Assembly: GCF_000062885.1 (NCBI RefSeq)
Contig: NC_009142.1
Location: 3,213,584 to 3,277,583, forward strand
Reading direction: 5' to 3'
DNA: 64,000 nt
Source: Saccharopolyspora erythraea NRRL 2338
GTDB taxonomy: Bacteria; Actinomycetota; Actinomycetes; Mycobacteriales; Pseudonocardiaceae
In this document: in pieces, positions 44,086 to 53,298 of the stretch
Layout: each line of letters begins with the position of its first letter
Numbering within the stretch: the first letter of the stretch is position 1
Notes under the pieces: model-generated
What the model saw: the letters and a program-made list of their open reading frames with translations, nothing else
Databases searched by the model: none
What the model was told of the DNA's origin: nothing
Program-made: the position numbers and the translations under genes

Positions 44086-44988
44086 TCACGACGTCCTGGC
44101 GAGCGGGAAGGAGACACCGGTGAGCTCCTCGGACAGGCTCCAGAGCCGTTTCGCCGCAACCGGGTCGCTGGCGGCCGCCGTCCGGCCGACCAACGTCGGC
44201 CTGCCGCGCAACTCGAACATCCCATCCGGGCCGACGTAGCTGGCACCGGGCAGATCCTGAGTGGCGGCGTAGACGGTGGGCAGCGCGCCGGCCTGGGCGT
44301 CCTGGGCGAAGATCCGGTTTCCGACGGCGAGAACGGCGCGCAGCACACGGCTCGGGGTGTGGCCCTGCAGGCCGGTGGCGGACCAGCCGGGGTGCGCGGC
44401 CAGCGCCCGCACCGGCGACCCGAGCTCGCCGAGCCGCCGCTGGAGCTCCAGCGTGAACAGCAGGTTCGCCAGCTTCGACTGCCCGTAGGCGCGCTGGGCG
44501 TTGTAGTCGCCGGTGGAGTTGGGGTTGTCGAAGTCGATCCCGCGCACGAAGCGGTGCGCGCCGGAGGCGACGGTCACCACGCGGTCGGTCACGTGCGGCA
44601 GCAGCAGGTTCGTGAGCGCGAAGTGGCCCAGGTGGTTGGTGCCGAACTGCGTCTCGAAGCCGTCCTCGGTGCGCCCCTCGGGCGGGATCATCACGCCCGC
44701 GTTGTTGACCAGCAGGTCCAGATCGCCGTGCCAGGCCTCGACGAACTCGCGAACCGACGCCAGGTCGGCCAGGTCGAGCCTGCGCACTTCGCGGCTGCCG
44801 GGCACCGTGGCGGCGGCGTCCTCACCCTTGGCGACGTCGCGCACGGCGAGCACGACGTGCGCGCCCGCTCCGGCGAGTGCGCGGGCGGTGTGGACGCCGA
44901 GTCCGCTGTTCGCCCCGGTGACGACCGCCGTGCGGCCGGTGAGATCGGGCAGGTCGGGGAGCTGGTGGTGCTTGCGCGTGGTTGTCAT
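44086..44988 (-). CDS. Short-chain dehydrogenase/reductase (SDR)
   Basis: A 300-residue SDR of the retinol-dehydrogenase-like group. NAD(P) motif [19 protein letters not shown] with VRDVAKG after strand 2 (Arg suggests NADP), NNAGVM, the catalytic Ser in VVTVASGAH, and YGQSK with the catalytic Tyr and Lys. C-terminal [17 protein letters not shown] is typical of this group. It is divergent from a TetR gene 82 bases away, its likely regulator. The ATG is at 44988. The substrate is probably a small carbonyl compound. Confidence 0.87.
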   Translation of the reverse strand: MTTTRKHHQLPDLPDLTGRTAVVTGANSGLGVHTARALAGAGAHVVLAVRDVAKGEDAAATVPGSREVRRLDLADLASVREFVEAWHGDLDLLVNNAGVMIPPEGRTEDGFETQFGTNHLGHFALTNLLLPHVTDRVVTVASGAHRFVRGIDFDNPNSTGDYNAQRAYGQSKLANLLFTLELQRRLGELGSPVRALAAHPGWSATGLQGHTPSRVLRAVLAVGNRIFAQDAQAGALPTVYAATQDLPGASYVGPDGMFELRGRPTLVGRTAAASDPVAAKRLWSLSEELTGVSFPLARTS

Positions 44989-45069
44989 GGACCCAATGTA
45001 GTCATCGACAACAAAGTTGGCAACGGCAACAATGATTCCGGTGTCAACATTCCCGGTAAGCTCCCGGTC
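44989..45069. promoter_or_regulatory. Divergent SDR/TetR promoter region
   Basis: An 81-base AT-richer gap with repeated GTTG/CAAC words, including the palindrome GTTGGCAAC (45016-45024) and a minus-strand TTGACA (45042-45047) that could be the -35 of the SDR promoter. The TetR regulator probably binds here. Confidence 0.4.
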
Positions 45070-45660
45070 ATGGCCGGAGAGCGTTATCACCACGGGGACC
45101 TGCGCGCCGCGTTGCTGGACGCCGCGTCCGCGGCGCTGCGCGTGCGGGGGGTCGACGCCCTGTCGCTGCGGGAGCTGGCGCGGGACGTCGGGGTCAGCCA
45201 CGCCGCGCCGCGCCGGCACTTCCGCGACCGGCAGGCGCTGCTGAACGCGCTGGCCCTGCGCGGTTTCCAGCGCCTCTCCGCCGAGCTCGACGCCGCGGCG
45301 GGCACCGGCGGCCGGTTCCGCGCCCGGCTGACCGTGATGGCCCGCGCCTACGTCGACTTCGCGGTGCGGGACCCGGAGCTGCTGGAGCTGATGTTCGTGC
45401 GCAAGCACGCCCCGGACGCCTCGGAGGAGCTGGTCGCCGCCGGGCGCCGCTTGGGCGAGCAGATGCTCGCGGTGATCGTGGACGGACAGCGCAGCGGCGA
45501 CGTGCACGGCGGCGACGCCGAAGGGATCGGGCTCGCGGTGTTCGCCGCGCTGCACGGCTTCGCCGGTCTGGCGACCAGCGGCATGCTGCCGGGGCTGGAC
45601 ACCGGCGAGGCGCTGGAGCGCATCCTCGACGAGCTGCTGCACGGCGCGACCCCGCGCTGA
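45070..45660 (+). CDS. TetR/AcrR-family regulator
   Basis: A 196-residue TetR regulator. The DNA-binding part ([49 protein letters not shown]) is canonical for the WHG/TetR_C_33 subgroup, with the C-terminal domain [28 protein letters not shown]. It is divergent from the SDR gene, which it probably represses. The ATG at 45070 has no strong ribosome site. Confidence 0.85.
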   Translation: MAGERYHHGDLRAALLDAASAALRVRGVDALSLRELARDVGVSHAAPRRHFRDRQALLNALALRGFQRLSAELDAAAGTGGRFRARLTVMARAYVDFAVRDPELLELMFVRKHAPDASEELVAAGRRLGEQMLAVIVDGQRSGDVHGGDAEGIGLAVFAALHGFAGLATSGMLPGLDTGEALERILDELLHGATPR

Positions 45661-45817
45661 GGCGAGGGTGTGTTGACGCGAGTTCGCGCTGACGGGAGGA
45701 CACTCCTACGAGAGGCCGCGCTGACGGGAGGCCGCCGAGACGCGTGGCTTCCGCCGACCAGGCCCGCGCCGGAGGACAACTCCCGCTGACGCACGCCGGC
45801 ACCCGCGCGGGGCGCCG

Positions 45818-46294
45818 TCACATCTTCTCCGCGCCTGCCCTGATCGCCTCGCGGATGCGGAAGTAGGTGCCGCAGCGGCAGATGTTGCGGATCTCGTCCA
45901 GGTCGGCGTCGCCGATCTCCCGTCCTTCGGCCCGCGCCTGCCGGACCTTGGCCACCGCCGCCATGATCTGGCCCGGCTGGCAGTAGCCGCACTGGGCCAC
46001 GTCGTGCTCCAGCCAGGCCTCCTGCATCGGGTGCAGGTCCTCGCCGACGGTGGCGGGCAGGCCCTCGATGGTGGTGATCTCGTCGGTGGGGGCGATGTCC
46101 TTGACCGGCACCGAGCAGGGGTTGAACGCCTTGCCGTTGTGGTGGCTGGTGCACGCCTTGCACACGTTGATGCCGCAGCCGTACTTCGGCCCGGTGACGC
46201 CGAGGACGTCGCGCAGCACCCACAGCAGCCGCACGTCCTCCGGCACGTCGGCGGTGACCTGCCTGCCGTTGAGGATGAAGGTGTATTCGGGCAC
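45818..46294 (-). CDS. (2Fe-2S) small subunit of a molybdenum hydroxylase (isoquinoline 1-oxidoreductase alpha type)
   Basis: A 158-residue protein with two [2Fe-2S] clusters. The plant-ferredoxin-type cluster Cys set is YGCGINVCKACTSHHNGKAFNPC, and the second set is HDVAQCGYCQPGQIM plus IRNICRCGTYFRIREAI. In two-subunit aldehyde/N-heterocycle dehydrogenases this subunit carries electrons from the molybdopterin site. It follows the large-subunit gene by 69 bases on the same strand. No FAD subunit is encoded, as expected for the IorAB type, which passes electrons to a cytochrome or another acceptor. Confidence 0.87.
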   Translation of the reverse strand: MPEYTFILNGRQVTADVPEDVRLLWVLRDVLGVTGPKYGCGINVCKACTSHHNGKAFNPCSVPVKDIAPTDEITTIEGLPATVGEDLHPMQEAWLEHDVAQCGYCQPGQIMAAVAKVRQARAEGREIGDADLDEIRNICRCGTYFRIREAIRAGAEKM

Positions 46295-46363
46295 GGAAAG
46301 CTCCTCGGTTCAGCGCGGGAAGTCCTGGAACGGACCCGGGGCGGTGCGGCGGTCCGCCGCGGG

Positions 46364-48691
46364 CTAGTAGGTGTGGCGCAGACCGTCCACAGGGGACTGA
46401 GGGATCGGCGGGACGGCCGGCTTCGGCTCGAAGGAGAGGGTGCCGTGGTTGACCGGGAAGCTGGTCGGCGTGGTGCCCGTCGCGCGGCCGTAGGCGCACG
46501 CGACCGCCGCCATCGACGCGGCCACGCCGAGTTCGCCCGCGCCGCCGGGTTCGCCCGTGGTCGGCGGCATGACGATGATCTCCAGCTCGAACGGCGTGTT
46601 CCACTGCCTGGTGTAGAAGTAGTTGTCCCAGCTGGCCTCCAGGAAGTGCCCGTCGCGCAGGTGGAGGCTGGAGGTCAGCACCTGGGCGATGCCGTCGGAG
46701 ATCCCGCCCATCATCTGAGCCTGCAGGCCGCGCGGGTTGACCGCGAGCCCGACGTCGACGGCGAAGACGGCCTTGGTCACCCGCGGACCGGTGACGCCGT
46801 CGCGGATCGGGCGGTTCACGGTCTCCGGGCGGCAGTCGATCTCGACGAGCGCGGCGGTCACCCCGTGGTACTCGGCGTGGAAGGCGATGCCCTGCGCCGT
46901 GCCCGCGGGCATCGGCCTGCCCCAGCCGCCGGCCCGCGCGACCTCGTCGAGCACCGCCCGCGAGCGGTCGTCCTGCAGGAAGTCGCGGCGGAACCGGTAC
47001 GGGTCCGAGGCCATCTCGGCGGCGAGCCGGTCGACGATCAGCTCGCGGGCGCAGGTGACGTCCGGGGAGTAGATGTTGCGCATGCTGCCGGTGTTGAAGC
47101 CCTTGTCGGTCTCGTTCAGCAGCTGCGTCGTGGTGCCGAACTCGTAGGGCATGGTCTGCGACAGCGCGAAGATGGTCTCGCTGAAGCCGAGGTCGGCCAC
47201 CGGCAGCTTCGCCGCCATGGCCGTGACGACCTCGCCGAGGCCGTGGCCGAAGTCGGTGAACACGCTGGTGTGCCGCTGCTCGTAGCCGAGCACGGCGTCG
47301 GGCGTGAGGCTGACCCGGACCCGCGAGGTCGCCATCGGGTGCGTGCGGCCCTGCCGGCAGTCGTCGGCGCGGTGCCACATCAGCCTGACCGGCTTGCCCA
47401 TCCGCTGGGAGATCTCGGCGGCCTCCAGTGCGGCGTCGCCGAACAGCTTGCGGCCGAACGAACCGCCGCCCTCGACCACGTGCACCGCCACCGCCCCCGG
47501 TGGCAGCCCGAGCCTGGCGGCGATGGTTTCCTGCGCCACGACGGGAGATTTCAGCGCTGCCCAGACCTCTGCGCGGTCGGCGCGCACGTCGGCGATGGCG
47601 CAGTTGGGCTCCAGGGCGCTGTTCCCGCGGAAGTGGAAGGTGAACTCTTCCTCGATCGTCCTGGTGAGCGGACCGGTTTTTGGTACGGCCATGGGGAGTT
47701 CGGCCGCGCGCAGCTCTTCGAGCACCGACTCGTCGGACTTGCCCTCGGCGCTGCCCGGCCCCCATTTGACGCGCAGGGCGCGGACCGCGTCGATGCACTG
47801 GCCGAAGGTCCTGCCGCGCACCGCGACTCCAGTGGACACGGCCACCACGTCGGTGATGCCGGGCATGGTGCGGACTTCCGCGGCGTTGACCACCGACTCC
47901 ACGGTGCCGTTGATCGTCGGTGGGCGGCACACCATCGTCGGCAGCGCGTCCGGGACGTCGAGGTCCATGGTGAACTTCTTGCGCCCGGTCACCGCCGCGA
48001 GCGCGTCGACCCGGTTGCGCGGGGTGCCGATGACGGTGAACTCGGAGCGGGGTTTGAGCTCGACGGCGACCTCCTCGGTGCGCAGGCTCGCGGCCTTGCG
48101 CGCCAGCGCGCCGTAGGTGGTGCTCAGCCCGGCGGCGGAGGTGATCATCCCCGCGCGCGTGGTGAGGCTGGTGACCGCCGCGTCCAGCTCGATGGCGGCG
48201 GCCCGCAGCAACCTGCCCTTGGCGATCGCCGCGGCGACGCGGATCGGGGTGTAGGTGGCGAAGGTGGTGTTCGAGCCGCCGGTGAGCTGGTTGAACAGCA
48301 GCTCCGGCCGCGCGTCGGCGAGGGTGACGCGCACTCGCTCCAGCGGCACGTCCAGTTCCTCGGCGATCAGCATCGCGGTGGAGGTCGTGATGCCCTGCCC
48401 GACCTCGGCGCGCGGCAGCGCGAACGAGACCGTGCCGTCCTCGTGCACCTCGACGGTGATGAGGTTCGCGGTGGGCAGTGCCGCCTCGGTGAGCATGTCG
48501 TTGAGGTCGTAGATCTCGGCGGGCGACGGTGCGGACGGGACAGCGGCGCCGGCCGTGCCGGAGCCCGGGCCCAGCTCCGCCGCCGCCACGAGGGTGGGCG
48601 CCGCCAGCACGTAGCCGAGGAAACGGCGCCGCCCGACCAGTGCCGGTTCACCGGACTCTGCGGGCAGGGGCGAAGGGGCGTGCGTCGTCAT
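46364..48691 (-). CDS. Molybdopterin-binding large subunit (isoquinoline 1-oxidoreductase beta type), Tat-exported
   Basis: A 775-residue xanthine-oxidase-family large subunit with a twin-arginine leader (GRRRFLGYVLAAPTLVAAAE). Two molybdopterin domains follow; visible motifs include ALPRAEVGQGITTSTAMLIAEELD, EGGGSFGRKLFGDAALEAAEI and the catalytic-Glu loop GGAGELGVAASMAAVACA near residue 730. Such enzymes hydroxylate aldehydes or N-heterocycles. The small subunit lacks its own leader and would be carried out with it. ATG at 48691. Cofactor-insertion (XdhC/CoxF-like) genes are not in the window. Confidence 0.88.
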   Translation of the reverse strand: MTTHAPSPLPAESGEPALVGRRRFLGYVLAAPTLVAAAELGPGSGTAGAAVPSAPSPAEIYDLNDMLTEAALPTANLITVEVHEDGTVSFALPRAEVGQGITTSTAMLIAEELDVPLERVRVTLADARPELLFNQLTGGSNTTFATYTPIRVAAAIAKGRLLRAAAIELDAAVTSLTTRAGMITSAAGLSTTYGALARKAASLRTEEVAVELKPRSEFTVIGTPRNRVDALAAVTGRKKFTMDLDVPDALPTMVCRPPTINGTVESVVNAAEVRTMPGITDVVAVSTGVAVRGRTFGQCIDAVRALRVKWGPGSAEGKSDESVLEELRAAELPMAVPKTGPLTRTIEEEFTFHFRGNSALEPNCAIADVRADRAEVWAALKSPVVAQETIAARLGLPPGAVAVHVVEGGGSFGRKLFGDAALEAAEISQRMGKPVRLMWHRADDCRQGRTHPMATSRVRVSLTPDAVLGYEQRHTSVFTDFGHGLGEVVTAMAAKLPVADLGFSETIFALSQTMPYEFGTTTQLLNETDKGFNTGSMRNIYSPDVTCARELIVDRLAAEMASDPYRFRRDFLQDDRSRAVLDEVARAGGWGRPMPAGTAQGIAFHAEYHGVTAALVEIDCRPETVNRPIRDGVTGPRVTKAVFAVDVGLAVNPRGLQAQMMGGISDGIAQVLTSSLHLRDGHFLEASWDNYFYTRQWNTPFELEIIVMPPTTGEPGGAGELGVAASMAAVACAYGRATGTTPTSFPVNHGTLSFEPKPAVPPIPQSPVDGLRHTY

Positions 48692-48943
48692 TGACTGACC
48701 CTCTCTGGCTCGGGCGCAAGCGGCGGTGCGACGGCGTCGGCGCTGGTGCGTGGTGGGGGCGGATCCGGCGTGGTGCGGTCGGTTTCGGGTGAACGGTCAG
48801 TGGTGTGCCGCGGGCGGCCTGTGCAAGGCGGCGGTGCGACGGGTGTCGCGGCCGGTGCGGCGCATCCGGCGGGCTCCCGCCGCGGGGGTCGGCGGATCTC
48901 GCCGCGCGGCGCTGGACGGCGGTTCTCGCTGGGTGATTCGGGG

Positions 48944-48972
48944 ACTGTAATTACGATCAACGCCGAGGTCAA
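48944..48972 (-). promoter_or_regulatory. Candidate promoter for the molybdenum hydroxylase operon
   Basis: On the minus strand TTGACC (48972-48967) and TACAGT (48949-48944) are separated by 17 bases, a good vegetative pattern. The predicted transcript would have a leader of about 245 bases. GTAATTAC (48947-48954), a perfect 8-base palindrome, overlaps the -10 element and could be an operator. The rest of the 440-base gap (48692-49133) shows no gene. Confidence 0.45.
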
Positions 48973-49133
48973 CGGCCGGGTGAGTGAGCGGGTGCGGCAA
49001 CGTTCGGTGACCGGCTCGCCGCGGCTCTGGCGGTCTTGTCCACAGTGGTCTGAAGCCGGGCTTGGCAACCGCGGTCTCCGCAACCGCGTTCTGATGCCGG
49101 AAAGCTGATTTCGTCGCCGCAGGAGGCTGTGTG

Positions 49134-49844
49134 ATGGTGGGCAGGAACGGTGTGTTGCTCCTGGCGGGAGTGCTGGCGTGTTCGGTAGCGGTGTTCCCGG
49201 CGCAGGCGCCCTCGTCGGCGGGAACCGGGGCGGTCGCGGGCTTGCACTACTTCGACCGCAACGCCGACGGCGCGTGGCAGCCGGTGGAGCCCGGAGGTGG
49301 CAGCGCGGTCGGGCTCTACCGGATGGACGGCGGTCGGGTCGCCACCGTCGGCACCGAACCCGGCGGCGAGTACCTGATCGAGGACGTGGCGCCCGGACGG
49401 TACCGGGTCGGCATCAACCCTGTCGGCTACCAGCTCACCACTGCGTCCGAGGTGGTCGTGGACGTTGTCGCCGGCGCGACCAGCCGCGCGGACTTCGGCA
49501 AGCTCGGCGCCGACATCACCGGAGTGACCTGGCACGACCGCAACGCCGACGGCCAACGCCAGGCCGACGAGCCGCTGCTCGGCGACATCCGGTTCTGGAT
49601 CGGGCGCTGGGGCGGCGGCACCGACGCCACCGGCCACTACGCGCTGGCGAACCAGGGCACCGGGACCTACCCGTTGCGCTTCGTCGCGCCGGAGGGCATT
49701 CGGTTCTCCCCGAAGAACGCCGGTGCTCCCGCCACCGATTCCGACGCCGACCCGTCGACCGGCATCGCGACGGCGGTCGTGGCGTTGACCGACGGGCGGA
49801 TCAACCAGGTGCCCAACCTCGACATCGGTCTGGTCGCCGAGTAG
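49134..49844 (+). CDS. Secreted protein with two SdrD B-like (prealbumin-like) domains
   Basis: A 236-residue exported protein. A signal peptide (GVLLLAGVLACSVAVFPAQA) is followed by two related beta-sandwich repeats, each starting with a Ca-binding-like loop (YFDRNADGAWQPVEPG at about residue 41, WHDRNADGQRQADEPL at about residue 142). The first ends with GEYLIEDVAPGRYRVGINP and the second with GHYALANQGTGTYPLRFVAPEG. These match SdrD B-like domains of surface proteins. No sortase motif is present, so it is probably secreted or loosely wall-bound. AGGAGG (49121-49126) selects the ATG at 49134. Confidence 0.78.
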   Translation: MVGRNGVLLLAGVLACSVAVFPAQAPSSAGTGAVAGLHYFDRNADGAWQPVEPGGGSAVGLYRMDGGRVATVGTEPGGEYLIEDVAPGRYRVGINPVGYQLTTASEVVVDVVAGATSRADFGKLGADITGVTWHDRNADGQRQADEPLLGDIRFWIGRWGGGTDATGHYALANQGTGTYPLRFVAPEGIRFSPKNAGAPATDSDADPSTGIATAVVALTDGRINQVPNLDIGLVAE

Positions 49845-49910
49845 GTCCGCCGGGCGCGCGGACGCTGCGGAGAACCGCCTGGACGAGCGCCCGGCGCGCT
49901 TGCGCGAGCG

Positions 49911-49935
49911 AACCTGGTTATCTAATGTCCAGGTT
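49911..49935. promoter_or_regulatory. Inverted-repeat operator at the start of the Rrf2 gene
   Basis: AACCTGG (49911-49917) and CCAGGTT (49929-49935) are perfect 7-base arms with an 11-base AT-rich spacer. The spacer contains TATCTA (49919-49924), a plausible -10 element, so a bound dimer would cover the promoter. This fits autoregulation by the Rrf2 protein. Confidence 0.55.
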
Positions 49936-49936
49936 C

Positions 49937-50419
49937 ATGCGGATGAGCGAGGGCGTCGAGTGGGCGCTGCACAGCCTGCTCGCGCTGGCCTGGCTCGACG
50001 ACGGTCGGCCGGTGCCGACCTCGCGGCTCGCCGCGGGCAACGACCTGCCGCCCGCGTACCTGAACAAGCAGCTCCAGGCGCTGGTCAGGGCCGGGCTGCT
50101 CGTCTCGACACCGGGGGCCAGGGGCGGCTTCAGCCTGGCCCGGCCACCGGAGAAGATCACGCTGATGGACGTCGTCGCGGCGATCGAGGGGCCGGAGGAG
50201 GCCTTCCGGTGCACCGAGATCCGGCGCCGTGGGGCGGGCGCCAACGCGCCGCGGCGCGAGTTCGAGTCGCCGTGCGCGATCGCGACGGCCATGCGCCGCG
50301 CCGAGCTGGCGTGGCGCCGCGAACTGGCCGCCCAGACCCTGGCCGACGTGCGGGCTGCCGCCGAGGAGCACGCCCCGACGGCGGCCGAGCGGCTGCGCCG
50401 CTGGCACGGCCGCGACTGA
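49937..50419 (+). CDS. Rrf2-family transcriptional regulator
   Basis: A protein of about 160 residues with the Rrf2 winged helix: MRMSEGVEWALHSLLALAWL, then NDLPPAYLNKQLQALVRAGLLVSTPGARGGFSLARP. One Cys in EAFRCTEI and another in ESPCAIATAM are present, but the three-Cys cluster-binding set of IscR/NsrR is not complete, so a sensing mechanism other than a standard [Fe-S] cluster is possible. An in-frame ATG at 49925 lies inside the inverted repeat; the start at 49937 (or 49934) fits a nearly leaderless message. It probably regulates the downstream oxidoreductase gene. Confidence 0.82.
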   Translation: MRMSEGVEWALHSLLALAWLDDGRPVPTSRLAAGNDLPPAYLNKQLQALVRAGLLVSTPGARGGFSLARPPEKITLMDVVAAIEGPEEAFRCTEIRRRGAGANAPRREFESPCAIATAMRRAELAWRRELAAQTLADVRAAAEEHAPTAAERLRRWHGRD

Positions 50420-50469
50420 CCCGACACCCCGTGGAACCGGCCGCGGGGTGACGACCGAGGAGAATCTGG

Positions 50470-51696
50470 ATGTCAAATATCCTGGTTGTTGGTGGAGGTT
50501 TCGCCGGTGTGTGGAGCGCGGCGGCGGCGGTCCGGCTCCGGCGCGTCGTGGGCGCGGGCGAGTCCGAGCTCTCCGTGACGCTGGTGAGCGCCGGGGACGA
50601 CCTGGTGATCCGGCCCAGGCTGTACCAGGCCGAACCGGAGCGGATGCGCGTCTCCCTGGACCGGGTGCTCGGTCCGGTCGGGGTGGACCGGGTGGCCGCG
50701 ACCGCGACCGGCATCGACACCGGCCGTCGCCGCGTCACCGCCGTCCGGCGCGACGGGCGGTCCACCGAGCTGGCCTACGACCGGCTGGTGCTCGCCACCG
50801 GCAGCCATCTCGTCCGCCCGGACCTGCCAGGCGCCGAGCACCTGCACGACGTCGACACGCTGCCCGCTGCCGCGGCGCTCGACGCGCACCTGCACCGGCT
50901 GCCGGACCTTCCGGACGGTCCCGGCAGGTTCACGGCGGTGGTGGTCGGTGCCGGGTTCACCGGCCTGGAGATCGCCACCGAGCTGGTCGATCGGCTGCGC
51001 GCCGTCGCCGAGCCGCACGGCGCGGCCGGCGAGGTCCGCGTCGTGCTGGTAGAACGCGCGGACGTGGTCGGCCCCGACCTCGGCCCGGGCCCGCGGCCGG
51101 TGGTGCTCGACGCGCTGTCCGCGCTCGGCGTCGAGCAGCGGCTCGGCGCGACGGTCCGCGGCGTGGAACGCGACCGGGTACGGCTGTCGGACGGCAGCGT
51201 GCTCGATGCTCGCACGGTGGTGTGGACGGCCGGGGTGCGGGCCAGCCCGCTGACCGCCGACGTCCCCGCGCCTCGCGACGGGCTCGGCAGGCTGGAAGTC
51301 GACCCGTACCTCCGGGTCGCCGGGGTTCCCGAGGTGTACGCGGCGGGCGACACCGCCGCCGCGCAGGCCGAAGACGGCCACCAGGTGATGCAGAGCTGCC
51401 AGCACGCCGGTCCGCTCGGCCGCTTCGCCGGGCACAACGTGGCCGCCGACCTCCTCGGCCTGCCGCAGGAGCCGTTCGCGCCCGATCCCTACGTCACCTG
51501 CCTCGACCTGGGCTCGGCGGGAGCGGTCTTCACCACGGGGTGGCGGCGCACCGTCACCTCGGCGCACCATGCCGCCAAGCAGCGCAAGCGGACGGTCAAC
51601 GAGGTGTGGATCCACCCGCCGGCCGACGACGCCGAAGAACTCCTGCGCCGCGCCGACTTCCGCGTCTCGACCCGGCAACCGGTCGCCGGCGGCTGA
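50470..51696 (+). CDS. NDH-2-like FAD/NAD(P)-dependent oxidoreductase
   Basis: A 408-residue flavoprotein of the type II NADH dehydrogenase/pyridine nucleotide-disulphide group. FAD motif ILVVGGGFAGVWSAAAA; the middle VVLATGSHLVRPDLPGA; the NAD-binding motif AVVVGAGFTGLEIATEL; and the second FAD contact VYAAGDTAAA. No C-terminal membrane helix is obvious. It likely oxidises NAD(P)H and reduces a quinone or other acceptor. It follows the Rrf2 gene by 50 bases and is probably its target. Confidence 0.85.
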   Translation: MSNILVVGGGFAGVWSAAAAVRLRRVVGAGESELSVTLVSAGDDLVIRPRLYQAEPERMRVSLDRVLGPVGVDRVAATATGIDTGRRRVTAVRRDGRSTELAYDRLVLATGSHLVRPDLPGAEHLHDVDTLPAAAALDAHLHRLPDLPDGPGRFTAVVVGAGFTGLEIATELVDRLRAVAEPHGAAGEVRVVLVERADVVGPDLGPGPRPVVLDALSALGVEQRLGATVRGVERDRVRLSDGSVLDARTVVWTAGVRASPLTADVPAPRDGLGRLEVDPYLRVAGVPEVYAAGDTAAAQAEDGHQVMQSCQHAGPLGRFAGHNVAADLLGLPQEPFAPDPYVTCLDLGSAGAVFTTGWRRTVTSAHHAAKQRKRTVNEVWIHPPADDAEELLRRADFRVSTRQPVAGG

Positions 51697-51697
51697 G

Positions 51698-51919
51698 TCA
51701 CCCGCGGGTGGCGGCGACGAACGCCCGGTCGGCCTCGTCGACGACCTGGTACAGCCAGTCGGGGACGCGGGCGGAGTAGTCGTCGGAGAAGACGTCACAG
51801 GCGGGGGCCACGGCGTCGTCGGTGGGGCCGTTGACCGTCGCACCGTCCCGCGCCGGCCGCCGCTTGAGGTCTCCGGCGGCCTGCGCACATCGCCGCAAGG
51901 CGTCGGTGTCGACCTGCAT
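51698..51919 (-). CDS. Small acidic helical protein, possible WXG-like type VII substrate
   Basis: A 73-residue protein if the ATG at 51919 is used (MQVDTDALRRCAQAAGDLKR), ending VPDWLYQVVDEADRAFVAATRG. The opening resembles small ESX-type proteins that start xVDxxxLR and have two helices. A longer frame to 52036 is Gly-rich and unlikely. The gene overlaps nothing and is convergent with the oxidoreductase gene (one-base gap). The call is tentative. Confidence 0.5.
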   Translation of the reverse strand: MQVDTDALRRCAQAAGDLKRRPARDGATVNGPTDDAVAPACDVFSDDYSARVPDWLYQVVDEADRAFVAATRG

Positions 51920-52147
51920 GCCGCCGGACGGTCCGCCGCCTCCTCCACCGTCGGGGTTGAGCCGGTTCTCGATGCTGTTTCCCGCCCAGCCTCCCTCTCC
52001 GGAGGAGCAGCGTGGCAGGAACGGCGCGGCGGGCAACGGGTTCTCGCTCTCGCTCGCCGTTCACCCGAACGTCCGCATTTCTGGACGCCGGTGCGCCCGT
52101 GCTGCTGGTATGTCGGTAGATCGATTCCGAGGGGAGCTGGTGTGCCG

Positions 52148-53161
52148 ATGACTGTGCGGGTGGGTGTGGTCGGGACGGGCGTGATGGGTGCCGACCACGT
52201 GCGGACGCTGACCGGTGGCGTCGCCGGTGCGCGGGTGGTCGCGGTTTCCGATGCCGACCAGGGCCGGGGACGCGCGGTCGCCGCCGAGGCGGGCGACGAG
52301 GTGGTCTTCCACGCCGATCCCGTGGACCTGATCGGCGATGCGGGTGTGGACGCGGTTGTCGTCGCGTCCCCGGATCACACCCACGAGGCGCTGGCCACGG
52401 CGTGCGTGGAGGCCGGGAAACCGGTGCTGTGCGAGAAACCGCTGGCGGCCACGGCCGCGGACTGCCTGCGCATCGTCGCGCACGAGGTGGCCAAGGGGCG
52501 GCGGCTGGTGCAGGCCGGGTACATGCGCCGCTTCGATCCCTCCTATGTGGACATGAAACGGGCCTTGGACGCCGGCAGCATCGGCGATCCGGTGCTGGTG
52601 CACTGCGTGCACCGCAACGCGCGGGCACTGCACTTCTTCACCCCGGAGATGCCGTTCACCAGTGCGGCCGTGCACGAGTTCGACGTGGTGCGCTGGTTGC
52701 TGTCCTCGGAGATCGTGCGCGTCACCGTGCACCGCACGCGCTCGTCCAGCCGTGCGGCGGCGCGGTTGGCCGACCCGCGGCTGCTGGTGCTGGAGACCGC
52801 CGCCGGGGTGACCGTCGACGTCGAGGTCTTCGTCAACGCCCAGTACGGCTACGACGTGCGGTGCGAGCTGGTCGGGGAACTGGGCACGGTCTCGCTGGCG
52901 CTGCCTTCGACCACCGTGGTGCGCGCGGGCGGTGCCGAGGGCGTCGCGGTGCACGCCGACTTCCGGACGCGGTTCGCCGAGGCGTACCGCCTGCAACTGC
53001 AGGCGTGGGTCGACGCCGCGGCGCGCGGCGAGGCGTGCGGGCCCAGCGCCTGGGACGGCTACGCCGCGACCGCGGTGGCCGAGGCGTGCCTGCGCGCGCA
53101 GGAGGACGGAACGCCGGTCGAGGTGGAGCTGGCGGACAAGCCGGCGCTGTACGGGACGTAG
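52148..53161 (+). CDS. Gfo/Idh/MocA-family oxidoreductase, inositol 2-dehydrogenase-like
   Basis: A 337-residue NAD(P)-dependent dehydrogenase. The Rossmann motif is VGVVGTGVMGADHVRTL, followed by [31 protein letters not shown] with the family EKP, a GYMRRFDPSYVDMK segment, and AVHEFDVVRWLL with the His-Glu-Phe-Asp typical of inositol dehydrogenases. It would oxidise a cyclitol or sugar at one carbon. No other inositol catabolism gene is next to it. ATG at 52148; the ribosome site is GAGGGG further upstream. Confidence 0.83.
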   Translation: MTVRVGVVGTGVMGADHVRTLTGGVAGARVVAVSDADQGRGRAVAAEAGDEVVFHADPVDLIGDAGVDAVVVASPDHTHEALATACVEAGKPVLCEKPLAATAADCLRIVAHEVAKGRRLVQAGYMRRFDPSYVDMKRALDAGSIGDPVLVHCVHRNARALHFFTPEMPFTSAAVHEFDVVRWLLSSEIVRVTVHRTRSSSRAAARLADPRLLVLETAAGVTVDVEVFVNAQYGYDVRCELVGELGTVSLALPSTTVVRAGGAEGVAVHADFRTRFAEAYRLQLQAWVDAAARGEACGPSAWDGYAATAVAEACLRAQEDGTPVEVELADKPALYGT

Positions 53162-53298
53162 CCGACTCGCGAGGTGCGTCCGTGCCGTCTGCCACCGGAT
53201 CCGGTCGGCCGCCTCGCGGCGTTTCGGGGCGGGGCGCGGCGGGGTATCTGCTAGCTCTGACAGAGCCAACCGATCAGCTGCGCTGAGGAAGGACCGCC

